Assembly: GCF_000612725.1 (NCBI RefSeq)
Contig: NZ_HG964454.1
Location: 143,951-207,950, forward strand
Reading direction: 5' to 3'
Length of the DNA stretch: 64,000 nucleotides
From: Mycolicibacterium austroafricanum
GTDB lineage: Bacteria > Actinomycetota > Actinomycetes > Mycobacteriales > Mycobacteriaceae
This document shows positions 28,008 to 36,332 of the stretch, in pieces (positions within the stretch are counted from its first letter, which is position 1; the number at the start of each line of letters is the position of its first letter). Below the pieces are notes generated by a model. The model worked only from the letters and a program-made list of their open reading frames with translations. It made no database searches and was not told where the DNA came from. The translations under genes were made by a program, and so were the position numbers.

Positions 28008-28432
28008 GCGGATTTCACAAAGCAGAAGGTCTGGGCGTTCAAGCCGTCGGTCGTCCTCTCGTCCTTCAACTCGTCGTCGACGAAGATCCGGCACGTGATC
28101 GTGGAGCCGTCACCCTGGGCGACGATATTGGGCGCCGCCGACGGCTCGGTGGTCTCCAGCGTCAGAGACCACGGCAGGGCCGCGCCGTCGACACGCTGCG
28201 GCTTGGCGTCCAGGTCGAGATAGTTCACGTCGGCATACGACCCCGACCCGGTGATCTCGTATCGCACGACCTTCGGGTCGAACGGTTCGGGCAGATCGGC
28301 GAAGTTGCGCGGCGTCTCGATGATGCCCTCGGCGCCGAAGAACGTGCGGATCCGCGCGACCGTCAAGCCGGCGATGACGACGACGACGACGATGAGCAAG
28401 GGCAGCCACACCTTCTTGGCGATGGCGATCAC
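28004..28432 (-). CDS. mmpS: MmpS accessory protein
   Basis: The 142-residue protein has an N-terminal membrane anchor ([21 protein letters not shown]) and a periplasmic beta-rich domain. That domain includes [28 protein letters not shown] and a Cys pair ([17 protein letters not shown]), typical of MmpS. MmpS proteins partner the MmpL encoded downstream. The stop overlaps the mmpL start by 4 nt. Confidence 0.92.
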   Translation of the reverse strand: MIAIAKKVWLPLLIVVVVVIAGLTVARIRTFFGAEGIIETPRNFADLPEPFDPKVVRYEITGSGSYADVNYLDLDAKPQRVDGAALPWSLTLETTEPSAAPNIVAQGDGSTITCRIFVDDELKDERTTDGLNAQTFCFVKSA

Positions 28433-28500
28433 GACTGCCTGCCCCGACTTTTGGCGCGCATTTGACCCCTGGATTTCGTATCTTTGGTTTAGCAGATCGT

Positions 28501-28519
28501 AACTTAGCCCGTATAAGTT
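28501..28519. promoter_or_regulatory. Inverted repeat AACTTA-N7-TAAGTT upstream of mmpS
   Basis: A perfect 6-bp inverted repeat with a 7-nt centre (GCCCGTA) lies 69 nt before the mmpS start, in an AT-richer divergent promoter region. It is a plausible operator for mmpSL or for the P450 gene on the other side. It does not match the IdeR box. Confidence 0.45.
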
Positions 28520-28653
28520 CTCACCCAGCGACAGATTAGCTCAAGTCAATGTGGTGCTGCTAACTCGTTTCTCGTGTGTGCGAACCACGTCACTTTTCGG
28601 TCCTGATTGCCATAGGATGCTGAGCGGTCGCACAGTCGGTGAGGAGCGTGTCG

Positions 28654-29844
28654 GTGGCGGACGATCTCTATTACGACCCCTACGACCAGGGCATCGTCGC
28701 CGATCCCTATCCCACGTACGCGCGACTGCGCGACGAAGCACCGCTGTACTACAACGGGCGTTACGACTTCTGGGCGCTGTCGCGCCACGCCGACGTCGAG
28801 AAGGCGCTCCAGGATTGGTCGACGTTCTCCAACAGTCGCAGCGACATCCTCGAACTGATCAAGTCCGACTTCGACATGCCCAAGGGCGTGATGATGTTCG
28901 AGGACCCGCCGGAGCACACGATGCTGCGGGGGCTGATGTCGCGGGTGTTCACCCCACGACGGATGGCAGAGATCGAAGACCAGATCCGCCGGTACTGCGT
29001 AAACTGCCTCGACCCGTTGATCGGCTCCGACGGCTTCGACGTCATCGCCGAACTTGCGGCGATGATGCCCATGCGGGTGATCGGCATGCTGCTCGGCATC
29101 CCGGAGTCAGAGCAGGTCTCGGTGCGCGACGCCAACGATGCCAACCTGCGGACGAGGCCAGGCGCGCCGATGAAGGTCGCCGACCCCGACCGGATCGCCG
29201 ACGGTCGCATCTACTCCGATTATGTGGAATGGCGTGCGGCCAACCCGTCCGACGATCTGATGACCGCGCTGCTCAACGTCGAGTTCACCGACGAGGCGGG
29301 CGTGCACCGCAAGCTGACCCGCAAGGAGGTCCTGCACTACACCCAGGTGGTCGCAGGCGCCGGCAACGAGACCACCGGACGACTGATCGGATGGCTGGCC
29401 AAGGTACTCGCCGAACACCCGCAGCAGCGCCACGAGATCGTCGAGGATCGCTCACTGCTCGGCCGGGCGGTCGACGAGACCCTGCGCTTCGAACCCACCG
29501 GTCCGCACGTCGCGCGCTATCTGGCCAGAGATTTCGAATACGACGGCACGACGGTGCCGGCAGGCAGCGCGATACTGCTGCTGTTCGGTGCGGCCAACCG
29601 CGACGAACGCCGCTACCGGAATCCCGACACCTTCGACATCCACCGCGACAACATCAGCCACCTCACGTTCGGGAAGGGGCTGCACTACTGCCTGGGCGCC
29701 AACCTGGCCCGGCTCGAGGGCCGGGTCGCACTCGACGAACTGCTCAACCGATGGCCCGAATGGAACATCGACTACGACACCGCGCGCCTGGCCCCGACCT
29801 CCACGGTGCGCGGCTGGGAGCACCTACGGATGCTGGTCGGCTGA
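28654..29844 (+). CDS. Cytochrome P450
   Basis: This soluble P450 of about 396 residues inserts one oxygen atom into an organic substrate using electrons from a ferredoxin. The I-helix is AGAGNETTGR, the ExxR motif lies in VDETLRFEP and the haem-ligand Cys in FGKGLHYCLG. I place the start at GTG 28654, 7 nt after GAGGAG; GTG 28639 is possible. The CYP family and substrate cannot be named from sequence reading. A TAGGAT element at 28613-28618 could be its -10. No ferredoxin gene is adjacent. Confidence 0.9.
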   Translation: MADDLYYDPYDQGIVADPYPTYARLRDEAPLYYNGRYDFWALSRHADVEKALQDWSTFSNSRSDILELIKSDFDMPKGVMMFEDPPEHTMLRGLMSRVFTPRRMAEIEDQIRRYCVNCLDPLIGSDGFDVIAELAAMMPMRVIGMLLGIPESEQVSVRDANDANLRTRPGAPMKVADPDRIADGRIYSDYVEWRAANPSDDLMTALLNVEFTDEAGVHRKLTRKEVLHYTQVVAGAGNETTGRLIGWLAKVLAEHPQQRHEIVEDRSLLGRAVDETLRFEPTGPHVARYLARDFEYDGTTVPAGSAILLLFGAANRDERRYRNPDTFDIHRDNISHLTFGKGLHYCLGANLARLEGRVALDELLNRWPEWNIDYDTARLAPTSTVRGWEHLRMLVG

Positions 29845-30261
29845 GCCGGAGTCGTCGCCGTCGGCCGGATTGGTTTCGCCGCCTCCGGCGGCCGACTCAG
29901 ATTCGCCGCCTCCGGCGGCCGCATCCAGGACGCTGACGGCGATGCCGTACGGCAGGAACCGCACCCGCCGCTTCGGGTCGACGTTGTCCTTGTTGGCCCG
30001 CAGCGCGTCCAATTCGGTCGGGTACACCTGCTCGATGTGGGCGCCGCCGGTGGCGTCGGTCGTGTAGATGGCCCAGACACCGTCGCCGGCCTCGCCGGTG
30101 GTCTCGGGCTGGGTACGGGGCCGCGCACCGCGCGAGAACTCGTCGAACAACGTCGACCAGCCCGCCCGCCCCAGCGCCTCACGCAATCCCTCGCCCGCTT
30201 CGCGGACCACGCGCTCGAAATCTTCGGGGTCGAACCCGAACGGGCCGTTGCTGCTGCTCAT
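29824..30261 (-). CDS. Conserved mycobacterial protein with repeat tail
   Basis: This 145-residue protein starts MSSSNGPFGFDPEDFERVVREAGEG. The middle (VWAIYTTDATGGAHIEQVYPTELDALRANKDN, RRVRFLPYGIAVSVLD) looks folded. The C-terminal tail holds a 9-residue repeat, AAGGGESES then AAGGGETNP. I do not recognise a characterised family. The 3' end overlaps the P450 end by 21 nt, tail to tail. Confidence 0.65.
   Translation of the reverse strand: MSSSNGPFGFDPEDFERVVREAGEGLREALGRAGWSTLFDEFSRGARPRTQPETTGEAGDGVWAIYTTDATGGAHIEQVYPTELDALRANKDNVDPKRRVRFLPYGIAVSVLDAAAGGGESESAAGGGETNPADGDDSGSADQHP
29875..29921. repeat. Two 20-nt direct repeats, each a hairpin
   Basis: The 20-nt unit at 29875-29894 recurs exactly at 29902-29921, a period of 27 nt. 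Each copy contains GCCGCC-TCC-GGCGGC, a perfect 6-bp stem with a 3-nt loop. They lie 30-77 nt after the P450 stop and inside the tail of the opposite gene. They could act as a tandem terminator for the P450 transcript. Confidence 0.5.
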
Positions 30262-30327
30262 GAACACCAGTGTGCCCGTCGCGGCAGGCCTAGTCGACTG
30301 TCGGCGGCCCAGGTGGTAGGCATCCAT

Positions 30328-31134
30328 ATGCCCTTCACACGAGCCGACGTGTTGTCGGCGGCGCAGCAGTCGCTGGCAGCCGCGGGAGCACACGACCGCG
30401 GCGGCTGGATCGGTCTGTTCACCGCCGACGCGCGGGTCGAGGATCCGGTCGGTTCCGCGCCGCACCGGGGGCACGTGGCGCTCGGGCACTTCTACGACAC
30501 CTTCATCGGCCCGCGCGTCATCACCTACCGCCCGGACACCGACATCGTCGTCGGTACCACCGTGATCCGCGACCTCGAACTCGACATCCAGATGGCCCCC
30601 ACGCTGACCATGCACGTCCCGACCTACATTCGCTACGACCTGCGCGCCGACGGTGACGAGCTCAAGATCGCCGCGCTTTCGGCCTACTGGGAGCTGCCCG
30701 CGATGATCGGCCAGTTCGCCCGTGGGGGGCTCGGCGCCGTACCCGCCGGCATCGCCTTGGGCAGAAGCATGGTCGCCAACCAGGGCCTGTCGGGTGCGCT
30801 CGGCTTTCTCGGCGGGTTCCGCGGCCTGGGTGCGGGCGGCGGAACGCTCTTCGCACGCTTCCTCGACGATGCCTGCGGCGGTGACGAGGTCGGAATCCGC
30901 CGCCTGGTGTCCGACGCCCCCGTCACCGCCGGCGACAGCGAACCGATGACCTCCTCGGACCTCGTCAAGCAGCTCGCCGGCGGCGCCTGGAGCAAGCTCG
31001 TCAGCTCCGGCCGCTCGGTCGCGGCCCGCGTCGAGCACGACGGCCGCCGCAGCGTGCTCATCGGCGAGATCGGAGGCACCGGCCGCGCCGGCGCCAAGAT
31101 CGCCCGGATCCGGTTGTTCGGCGACATCCATTGA
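30328..31134 (+). CDS. SnoaL/ketosteroid-isomerase-like protein
   Basis: The 268-residue protein begins with an NTF2-like domain (RADVLSAAQQSLAAAGAHDRGGWIGLFTADARVEDPVGSAPHRG, then FYDTFIGP). It continues with a Gly-rich middle part that may touch membranes (GGLGAVPAGIALG) and a second, shorter beta-rich part (SGRSVAARVEHDGRRSVLIGEIGG). NTF2-like folds bind hydrophobic ligands or act as isomerases or hydratases. The role here is unknown. The ATG follows AGGTGGTAGG. Confidence 0.6.
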   Translation: MPFTRADVLSAAQQSLAAAGAHDRGGWIGLFTADARVEDPVGSAPHRGHVALGHFYDTFIGPRVITYRPDTDIVVGTTVIRDLELDIQMAPTLTMHVPTYIRYDLRADGDELKIAALSAYWELPAMIGQFARGGLGAVPAGIALGRSMVANQGLSGALGFLGGFRGLGAGGGTLFARFLDDACGGDEVGIRRLVSDAPVTAGDSEPMTSSDLVKQLAGGAWSKLVSSGRSVAARVEHDGRRSVLIGEIGGTGRAGAKIARIRLFGDIH

Positions 31135-31212
31135 CGCGGTCTCTCGGCACGGCCATGGTTTCGGCCACGTTGTCGCGCCGGGCACGCAAGACGTGAGAAC
31201 GTAGGCAACACC

Positions 31213-31797
31213 ATGTCCGATTCTGCGTCTGAGCCCGTCCCCGCCGAATTCCTGACCTACGAGACGTTCGGCCGCCGGTTCTTCGAGATCGCGGTGACCG
31301 AGGAGCGTGTCGGCGCCGCGATCGGGGAGATCGCCGGCGAGGCCTTCGAAATGGGCCCGATCGCGCAGGGCCCGGGCCGACTGGCCAAGGTGACGGCGAA
31401 GGTGAACATCCAGCAGCCCCGGGTGAGCCGGCAGCTCGGCGAGCTGATCACCTTCGCCATCCGGATACCGCTGGAGATCGACATGGTGGTCGACCTGCGG
31501 ATCGACAAGCCGAAGTTCATCGTGTTCGGCGAGATCGCGCTGCGCGCCACCGCCAAGGCGGCCGAACCGCTGCTGCTGATCCTCGACGTCCAGAAGCCGC
31601 GGCCCGCCGACATCGCGATCCACGTGACGTCGAAGTCGCTGCGTGCCGAGGTGGTGCGCATCATCGGCGGCGTGGACGCGGAGATCAAACGCTTCATCGC
31701 GTTGCACGTGGCCGGTGAGATCGACAGCCCGGCGTCCCAGAAAGCCAAGATCATCGACGTGGCCGAGCGCCTGGACGAGGCCTGGACCGGCGTCTGA
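31213..31797 (+). CDS. Conserved mycobacterial protein of unknown function
   Basis: The 194-residue protein has no signal peptide or membrane segment. It looks like an alternating beta/alpha fold that could bind lipid (GRLAKVTAKVNIQQPRV, DMVVDLRIDKPKFIVFGEIAL, DIAIHVTSKSLRAEVVR). I have no characterised relative in mind. It follows the NTF2-like gene by 78 nt in the same direction and may be co-expressed with it. Confidence 0.5.
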   Translation: MSDSASEPVPAEFLTYETFGRRFFEIAVTEERVGAAIGEIAGEAFEMGPIAQGPGRLAKVTAKVNIQQPRVSRQLGELITFAIRIPLEIDMVVDLRIDKPKFIVFGEIALRATAKAAEPLLLILDVQKPRPADIAIHVTSKSLRAEVVRIIGGVDAEIKRFIALHVAGEIDSPASQKAKIIDVAERLDEAWTGV

Positions 31798-31818
31798 CCC
31801 CGGGGTGATGGGCCTACC

Positions 31819-32589
31819 TCAGGCGGTGAGCGCGGCGAGCGCCGGGCGCCGCGGGGCGCGGCCCTCACCGACCGACTTGCCCCGCAGGTGCGTCCACAGC
31901 CAGGGCATCAGCATGTTCTGGGTCCACAGCACCTGCGAGTACATCCGCGACCGCAGCGACGGCTGCGCCGCCGACGGGTCGGCCAGCGCCCAGGCGTGAC
32001 TGCTGCCGGGCAATCCGAGCGCCTCGGCGGCTGCCGCCGCGAACAGCATGTGCCCCTTGGGGGAGCCGTGCACCCGGTCGATACTCCACGTGTCGGGCTG
32101 GGTCATCGAAGGGGCCACCGACAGGTCGACCAGCCGGAACCCGTGCCGCTCGGCGGCGACGCGGATCCGGGCGTTGATCGCCACCACCCGCTTGGCGAGC
32201 ACCCGGCCGATCGGAAGGATCCTGGCCAAGTCGGGAAACGTGGTGGTCACCACCGTGGCATCAGACGCAGCCAGGCGCTCGTGCAACTCGTCGAGCTGCT
32301 CGAGCGCACGCTCGAAGCCCGGACCCGGCCGTGTCATGTCGTTCATCCCGATGCAGAGGGTGATGAGGTCCGCACGCATCTCCAGCGCACGCGGCAGCTG
32401 CTCGTGGAGGACGTGACCAATCTGCTTGCCGCGGATCGCCAGGTTCGCGTAGTGCAGGCCCGGCCGAATACCGTCGAGCATCTCTGCGAGACGGTCGGCG
32501 AAACCGGCAAGGCCGGTCTCGTCGTCGCCGTCCCAGAGCCCCTCTGTCTGACTGTCGCCCAACGCGACATACCGGCAGTACCCCGTCAT
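31819..32589 (-). CDS. SGNH-family esterase/lipase
   Basis: This 256-residue hydrolase has the SGNH blocks. GDSQTEG carries the nucleophilic Ser, ANLAIRGKQ lies near the oxyanion Gly, CIGMNDMTRPG is the block with Asn, and the Asp-His pair is in SIDRVHGSPKGH. It resembles GDSL esterases that hydrolyse acyl esters. The start at ATG 32589 gives MTGYCRYVALGDS. No signal peptide is present, so it is probably cytoplasmic. The last 30 residues are basic. It is divergent from the Nudix gene with a 51-nt gap. Confidence 0.85.
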   Translation of the reverse strand: MTGYCRYVALGDSQTEGLWDGDDETGLAGFADRLAEMLDGIRPGLHYANLAIRGKQIGHVLHEQLPRALEMRADLITLCIGMNDMTRPGPGFERALEQLDELHERLAASDATVVTTTFPDLARILPIGRVLAKRVVAINARIRVAAERHGFRLVDLSVAPSMTQPDTWSIDRVHGSPKGHMLFAAAAAEALGLPGSSHAWALADPSAAQPSLRSRMYSQVLWTQNMLMPWLWTHLRGKSVGEGRAPRRPALAALTA

Positions 32590-32640
32590 TTCATCCTGAC
32601 GCTCGCACCGGCCCATCCTCGCACGGGATATCGTCGAGCG

Positions 32641-33132
32641 GTGCCCAAGCTCAGTGCCGGCCTGCTGTTGTTCCGGGAGTCCGACGGCGTGCTCGAGGTG
32701 CTGCTCGGCCATCCTGGCGGACCGTTCTGGGCGCGCAAAGACGAAGGCGCATGGTCGATTCCCAAGGGCGAGTACACCGAGGGGGAGGACCCCTGGGCGG
32801 TCGCCCAGCGGGAGTTCACCGAGGAGCTCGGCAAACCGCCGCCCACAGGTCCGCGGATAGATCTCGCGGCGGTGCGTCAGCCGGGCGGCAAGGTCGTCAC
32901 CGCGTTCGCCGTGTGCGGTGACCTCGACCTCTGCGACACCGTCAGCAATACGTTCACCCTCGAATGGCCCAGGGGCTCAGGAACATTCAAGGAGTTTCCG
33001 GAGATCGACCGGGCGGCCTGGTTCGGCCTGGCGGAGGCCCGGGCGAAGCTGCTGAAGGGGCAGCTCCCGCTGCTCGACCGGCTGGAGGAGGCACTCGGAC
33101 GCGGCGGGCCGGACGTGTCTCGATCGCGTTGA
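32641..33132 (+). CDS. Nudix hydrolase
   Basis: The 163-residue protein has an intact Nudix box, GEYTEGEDPWAVAQREFTEELG (G-x5-E-x7-REF-x-EE-x-G), at about residues 40-62. It also has the ISAGLLLFR-type first strand (KLSAGLLLF) and a conserved IPKG. Nudix enzymes hydrolyse nucleoside diphosphates linked to other groups; the substrate is not readable here. The GTG start has no clear Shine-Dalgarno sequence. Its last 146 nt are covered by the convergent SnoaL-like gene. Confidence 0.85.
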   Translation: MPKLSAGLLLFRESDGVLEVLLGHPGGPFWARKDEGAWSIPKGEYTEGEDPWAVAQREFTEELGKPPPTGPRIDLAAVRQPGGKVVTAFAVCGDLDLCDTVSNTFTLEWPRGSGTFKEFPEIDRAAWFGLAEARAKLLKGQLPLLDRLEEALGRGGPDVSRSR

Positions 33133-33547
33133 TCGTCAGCGCGCGGCCGTGGAACCGCCACCCTCTCGGGGTCCGCAGGTACTCGTCGTCGTAACGCAGG
33201 TGCCACACCACGTCGGTCGCCGAATCGCCGGCGACGGTCCAGTGGTGGGCCACGCAGGTGATCCTGCCCAGCGCGTACCCGGCCACGTCGCCGCGGGCGT
33301 ACACCTCGCCGACGATGGCATGCTCGGTGCGCGTCACCGCGGCCAAAGCGGACAACGCGCTGCGCACCCCGTCGCGTCCGAGGTGGCGACGTGTCGGCTC
33401 CAGGGACCTCGGCGGTTCCGGGACGCGCAATTCCGCTGTCTCGGTGAACAGTTCGAGCACATCGTCGAACCTGCGGTCGTCGACGGCCGACGCGTACAGG
33501 TGCACCAGGTCGCTGACTGCGAGCCGGTCCGCCACGTCAAGCGTCAC
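32987..33547 (-). CDS. SnoaL-like protein with antisense tail
   Basis: The first 137 residues form a complete SnoaL/NTF2-like domain (VADRLAVSDLVHLYASAVDDRRFDDVLELF, then TDVVWHLRYDDEYLRTPRGWRFHGR), which may bind or isomerise small hydrophobic molecules. After INAIETRP the frame runs on for about 49 residues rich in Pro, Arg, Gly and Ala that are antisense to the Nudix gene. Family members usually end where this tail begins, so the stop codon seems to have been lost. The gene ends only 4 nt after the start of the next divergent reductase operon's terminus, in the same direction. Confidence 0.7.
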   Translation of the reverse strand: MTLDVADRLAVSDLVHLYASAVDDRRFDDVLELFTETAELRVPEPPRSLEPTRRHLGRDGVRSALSALAAVTRTEHAIVGEVYARGDVAGYALGRITCVAHHWTVAGDSATDVVWHLRYDDEYLRTPRGWRFHGRALTINAIETRPARRVRVPPPAGRAAGAAPSAASPGPPPGRTRPPGRSPETP

Positions 33548-33551
33548 GGGG

Positions 33552-34649
33552 TCACAGATCCAGCGTCAGGCCGGAGCCGTCCCCGGCCCGGGACACGCAC
33601 GTCAACATCAGTCCTGCGGCGCGCTCTGGACCGGTCAGCAGCGTGTCGCGGTGCTCGACCGAACCCGCGAGAACCCTGGTCCGGCAGGTTCCGCAGAACC
33701 CCTGCTGGCATGAGTACGACGCGTCCACCCCGGCCCTGCGCAGGGCGGCCAGCAATGTCTCGTCGGCGCCGACGTCGACCTGCTGCCCGGTGGACGCGAC
33801 CGTCGCCTGGAAGGGCCGTCCGTCGGTGACCGGTGGTGCGGCGAAACGTTCGAAGTGCAGTTCGACGTCGTCACGTCCGACGAGCGCGGCGCGCACGGCG
33901 GTGAGCATCGGGGCCGGGCCGCACGCGTACACGGCCGTGCCGTCGGCACAGTCGCCGAGCAGTTCGGCCGCCGCGGGCAGCCCGTGACGGTCGTCGGTGC
34001 GGATGTCGACGGCTGCGCCGAACGCGGTGACCTCGTCGACGAACGGCAGGCTGTCGACGCTGCGCCCGGTGTAGACCATCGACCAGTCGACGCCGAGGCG
34101 CCGGGCCAGGCCGAGCATCGGAAGGATCGGGGTGATGCCGATTCCGCCTGCGATGAAACGGAATCGGCGGGCGGGGGAGCCGTATCCCGGCACGGTCAAC
34201 GGGAAGGCGTTGCGCGGCCCGTGGGTGTGCACCGTCGAACCGATCTCGAGCGCGTCGTGCACCTCGACCGAGCCGCCACCGCCGTCGGGAATGCGCCGTA
34301 CGGCGATCCGGTATTCAGCGGAGTCGGGGTCGCCGCACAGCGAGTATTGCCGGACGCGTCCGCTGGGCAGGTGCACGTCGAGGTGTGCGCCCGGGAACCA
34401 CCGGGGCAGGCGGTCGCCGGCCAGCGTCAGTTCGACCACATCCTGGTCGTGGGCGACGACCCGGCGCCCGGTGACGGTCAGCGGGATGGTGTCCGGACCG
34501 GCGGCAGGCATCCGGACGCGCCGTACCGCCGCGGAGGCCGCGAACATCCCGGCGATCGCGGTCTCGGCAATACCGAGCATCACGTCGTGACGCAGGCGCC
34601 CCGACGGACTCGGCGGCGTCTGCCTGAACTGGCTGAACAGCCGCGTCAT
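33552..34649 (-). CDS. Ferredoxin-NAD(P)H reductase with [2Fe-2S] domain
   Basis: This 365-residue protein is a phthalate-dioxygenase-reductase-type oxidoreductase. FMN/FAD binding is indicated by RQYSLCGDP, NAD(P)H binding by IAGGIGITPILPML and YACGPAPMLTAVR. A C-terminal plant-type [2Fe-2S] ferredoxin follows, with CQQGFCGTC and a final Cys in LMLTCVSRA. It passes electrons from NAD(P)H to an oxygenase. Its start overlaps the stop of the upstream metal-dependent hydrolase gene by 4 nt, so that protein may be its partner. Confidence 0.88.
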   Translation of the reverse strand: MTRLFSQFRQTPPSPSGRLRHDVMLGIAETAIAGMFAASAAVRRVRMPAAGPDTIPLTVTGRRVVAHDQDVVELTLAGDRLPRWFPGAHLDVHLPSGRVRQYSLCGDPDSAEYRIAVRRIPDGGGGSVEVHDALEIGSTVHTHGPRNAFPLTVPGYGSPARRFRFIAGGIGITPILPMLGLARRLGVDWSMVYTGRSVDSLPFVDEVTAFGAAVDIRTDDRHGLPAAAELLGDCADGTAVYACGPAPMLTAVRAALVGRDDVELHFERFAAPPVTDGRPFQATVASTGQQVDVGADETLLAALRRAGVDASYSCQQGFCGTCRTRVLAGSVEHRDTLLTGPERAAGLMLTCVSRAGDGSGLTLDL

Positions 34650-35548
34650 AGGTGCGCCGCGCGGGCCGCCGGCGAGGACGCCAGGTAGGCGACGGCCTGC
34701 GCCGTGGAGCCCAGTTGCTCCGGCGCATACCCGGGCCGGAAGTAGCCGAGAGTGCTGGACCCGAACAGCTTTCGATACTTCGGGAGCAGTCCGAGCTTGG
34801 AGTCGCGCATGCGCATCCGGTTGAACGCCCACCAGTTGGCATCGACGCCGGGGTCGTGCTTCACCAGGTACCAGGCGGTCCGTTGGAAGAAGACGAAGAG
34901 CATCGTGGCCGCCACGGACATGGCACGGATTCTGGCCAGGTAGCTGTCGTGGAAGTACATCGCGACATCGTGTGCGACGCTTCGGTGTTCGACCTCTTCG
35001 CTGCCGTGCCAGCGGAACAGGTCGACCAGCGTGGGGTCCGCTCCGTGATCGTCCCAGGTGCAGTTGAGTGCGAAATCGCCCATCACCGCGGTGTAGTGCT
35101 CGATCGCGGCGATCAACCACAGCCGGTCACACAGGTGGCTCCAGCGCCGGGACTCGTCGACCGTCTCGTCCGGTGGGGCGAGAACGCCGGTGAACATGTG
35201 CTCGATCTGGGCGAGGATCGGAGCGGGGTTCACCCCGTGGCTGACCATGAACTCGTGCAGGACCTGGTCGTGCACGTCGGCGTGGGTGGCCTCCTGGCCG
35301 ATGAAGCCGCGGATGTCATCGGCCAGCTTGGGGTCCTTGACGAGCGGCAAGGCCTCGTTGAAGGTCTGGACGAACCACCGCTCCCCGGCGGGCAGCACGA
35401 TGTTGAGCACACTGACCACGTGCGAGGCGACCGGGTGGCCGGGGATCCAGTGCAGCGGCACGTCGGCCACGTCGAAATGCACCTTGCGCGCCTGGATCTG
35501 CACGGGCCCCGGGTCGATCTCGGCGTCGAAACGGCGCGGTCGCAACAT
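34646..35548 (-). CDS. Predicted metal-dependent hydrolase (PF10118-like), possible diiron protein
   Basis: This 300-residue protein matches a family annotated as predicted metal-dependent hydrolases. It has Glu/His pairs in helices: GQEATHADVHDQVL, AIEHYTAVM and HGSEEVEHRSVAHDV. The spacing resembles a ferritin-like four-helix diiron site. Together with the coupled flavin/[2Fe-2S] reductase this suggests an oxygenase that acts on a lipid or steroid, although that is inference. One or two hydrophobic stretches (VAATMLFVFF) may associate with membranes. Confidence 0.75.
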   Translation of the reverse strand: MLRPRRFDAEIDPGPVQIQARKVHFDVADVPLHWIPGHPVASHVVSVLNIVLPAGERWFVQTFNEALPLVKDPKLADDIRGFIGQEATHADVHDQVLHEFMVSHGVNPAPILAQIEHMFTGVLAPPDETVDESRRWSHLCDRLWLIAAIEHYTAVMGDFALNCTWDDHGADPTLVDLFRWHGSEEVEHRSVAHDVAMYFHDSYLARIRAMSVAATMLFVFFQRTAWYLVKHDPGVDANWWAFNRMRMRDSKLGLLPKYRKLFGSSTLGYFRPGYAPEQLGSTAQAVAYLASSPAARAAHL

Positions 35549-35631
35549 CTGCGGCTCCTGTTCGTCGGTGAACTTCGAGCTGAGTTTACGACGAATTAGT
35601 GGGAACGCAGGTACCGGCTAACGTCCGGAGG

Positions 35632-36117
35632 TCAGGGCTGCGGCGAAGTGTTCGCGATGATGGGGGCGCCCTGACCGGCGGGCATGTTCGACACGACGCC
35701 GGGTGCGGGCGGCGCCATCCCGGCGCCGGGGGCACCGGCGATCGGCACCATCGGGGTCGGGGTGACCGTGGTGACGCCGTTGGCGCCGACGGTCGGGCCA
35801 CCCGTGGGGCCCATGGCCTTGATCTGGTCGGCCGCCTCCTGGGTGCAGTCCAGCATCAGCAGCATGCGGCCGCCGCTGGTCACCTTCTGCTGACCGACCA
35901 GGCACGCCGACTGCGGCAGCACGCTGCCGGTCGAGCCGCCGAAGTAGGCCTTGACGCCCTGGCTCTTGAGAATGGCCAGTGCGCGACCGTACTGCTCACC
36001 GACGACGTTGTACGGGCTCGTCTGAGTTGACGGCTGCGAGATCGCCACACCGGCACCGATCAGCGCGACTGTTCCGGCGGCGATCATTCCGCCGCTGAGC
36101 ACAACGAGCTTGTTCAC
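35632..36117 (-). CDS. Secreted Pro/Thr-rich small protein
   Basis: The 161-residue protein has an N-terminal hydrophobic segment (VVLSGGMIAAGTVALIGAGVAI), either signal or anchor. A small domain with two Cys follows (GRALAILKSQGVKAYFGG, SACLVGQQKV, MLLMLDCTQEA). The C-terminal half is rich in Pro, Gly, Thr and Ala. The start is GTG 36117, with GGGAG just upstream. It resembles mycobacterial exported proteins of unknown function. An inverted repeat TGCGA-ACATA-TCGCA (36144-36158) lies upstream. Confidence 0.6.
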   Translation of the reverse strand: MNKLVVLSGGMIAAGTVALIGAGVAISQPSTQTSPYNVVGEQYGRALAILKSQGVKAYFGGSTGSVLPQSACLVGQQKVTSGGRMLLMLDCTQEAADQIKAMGPTGGPTVGANGVTTVTPTPMVPIAGAPGAGMAPPAPGVVSNMPAGQGAPIIANTSPQP

Positions 36118-36143
36118 TACAACTCCCTCGGTTCGGTATGCGG

Positions 36144-36158
36144 TGCGAACATATCGCA
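36144..36158. promoter_or_regulatory. Inverted repeat TGCGA-N5-TCGCA
   Basis: A perfect 5-bp inverted repeat around ACATA, 27 nt upstream of the secreted protein's GTG. It may be an operator. Its left half resembles a LexA half-site but the right half does not. Confidence 0.3.
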
Positions 36159-36295
36159 GCAGTGACGAATGTGAAACCGCTGCAGAGGCCGCCGGCGTTA
36201 CACGGACGGCACTTGCCGGGTGGTTATCCCCAGATCCGGATTCATCCACAAGTCGGGATTCTGGGGTTCGTGCGGGCCGGCGGGCACTGCGATAA

Positions 36296-36301
36296 TCGAA
36301 T
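36296..36301. promoter_or_regulatory. Left half of a SOS (LexA) box, split by the IS element
   Basis: TCGAAT here and GTTCGG at 37407-37412 rejoin to TCGAAT-GTAT-GTTCGG once the IS and one target copy are removed. The mycobacterial SOS box is TCGAAC-N4-GTTCGA, so 10 of 12 defined positions match. DUF222/13E12 genes belong to the LexA regulon in M. tuberculosis. The element now separates the half-sites by 1.1 kb. Confidence 0.6.
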
Positions 36302-36307
36302 GTATGT
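36300..36307 (+). repeat. Left 8-bp target duplication of the IS
   Basis: ATGTATGT stands immediately outside the left inverted repeat and recurs immediately outside the right one (37401-37408). Eight base pairs is the usual target duplication of IS1595-family elements. Confidence 0.9.
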
Positions 36308-36331
36308 ACTGCTTATCTACTTAAGTGGACC
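36308..36331 (+). repeat. IS left terminal inverted repeat
   Basis: 24 bp beginning ACTGCTTATCTACTTAAG. It matches the right end in inverted orientation with one mismatch (A in place of G at the twelfth base). Confidence 0.92.
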
Positions 36332-36332
36332 T

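Noticed and set aside
25131-28223. 1030-codon open frame antisense to mmpL
   Set aside because: Composition is His/Arg/Asp-rich and repetitive, as expected for the complement of the coiled-coil and membrane regions of MmpL.
28433-28653. IdeR box upstream of mmpS
   Set aside because: Looked for because MmpL4/5-type pairs can export siderophores; no match to the 19-bp iron box was found.
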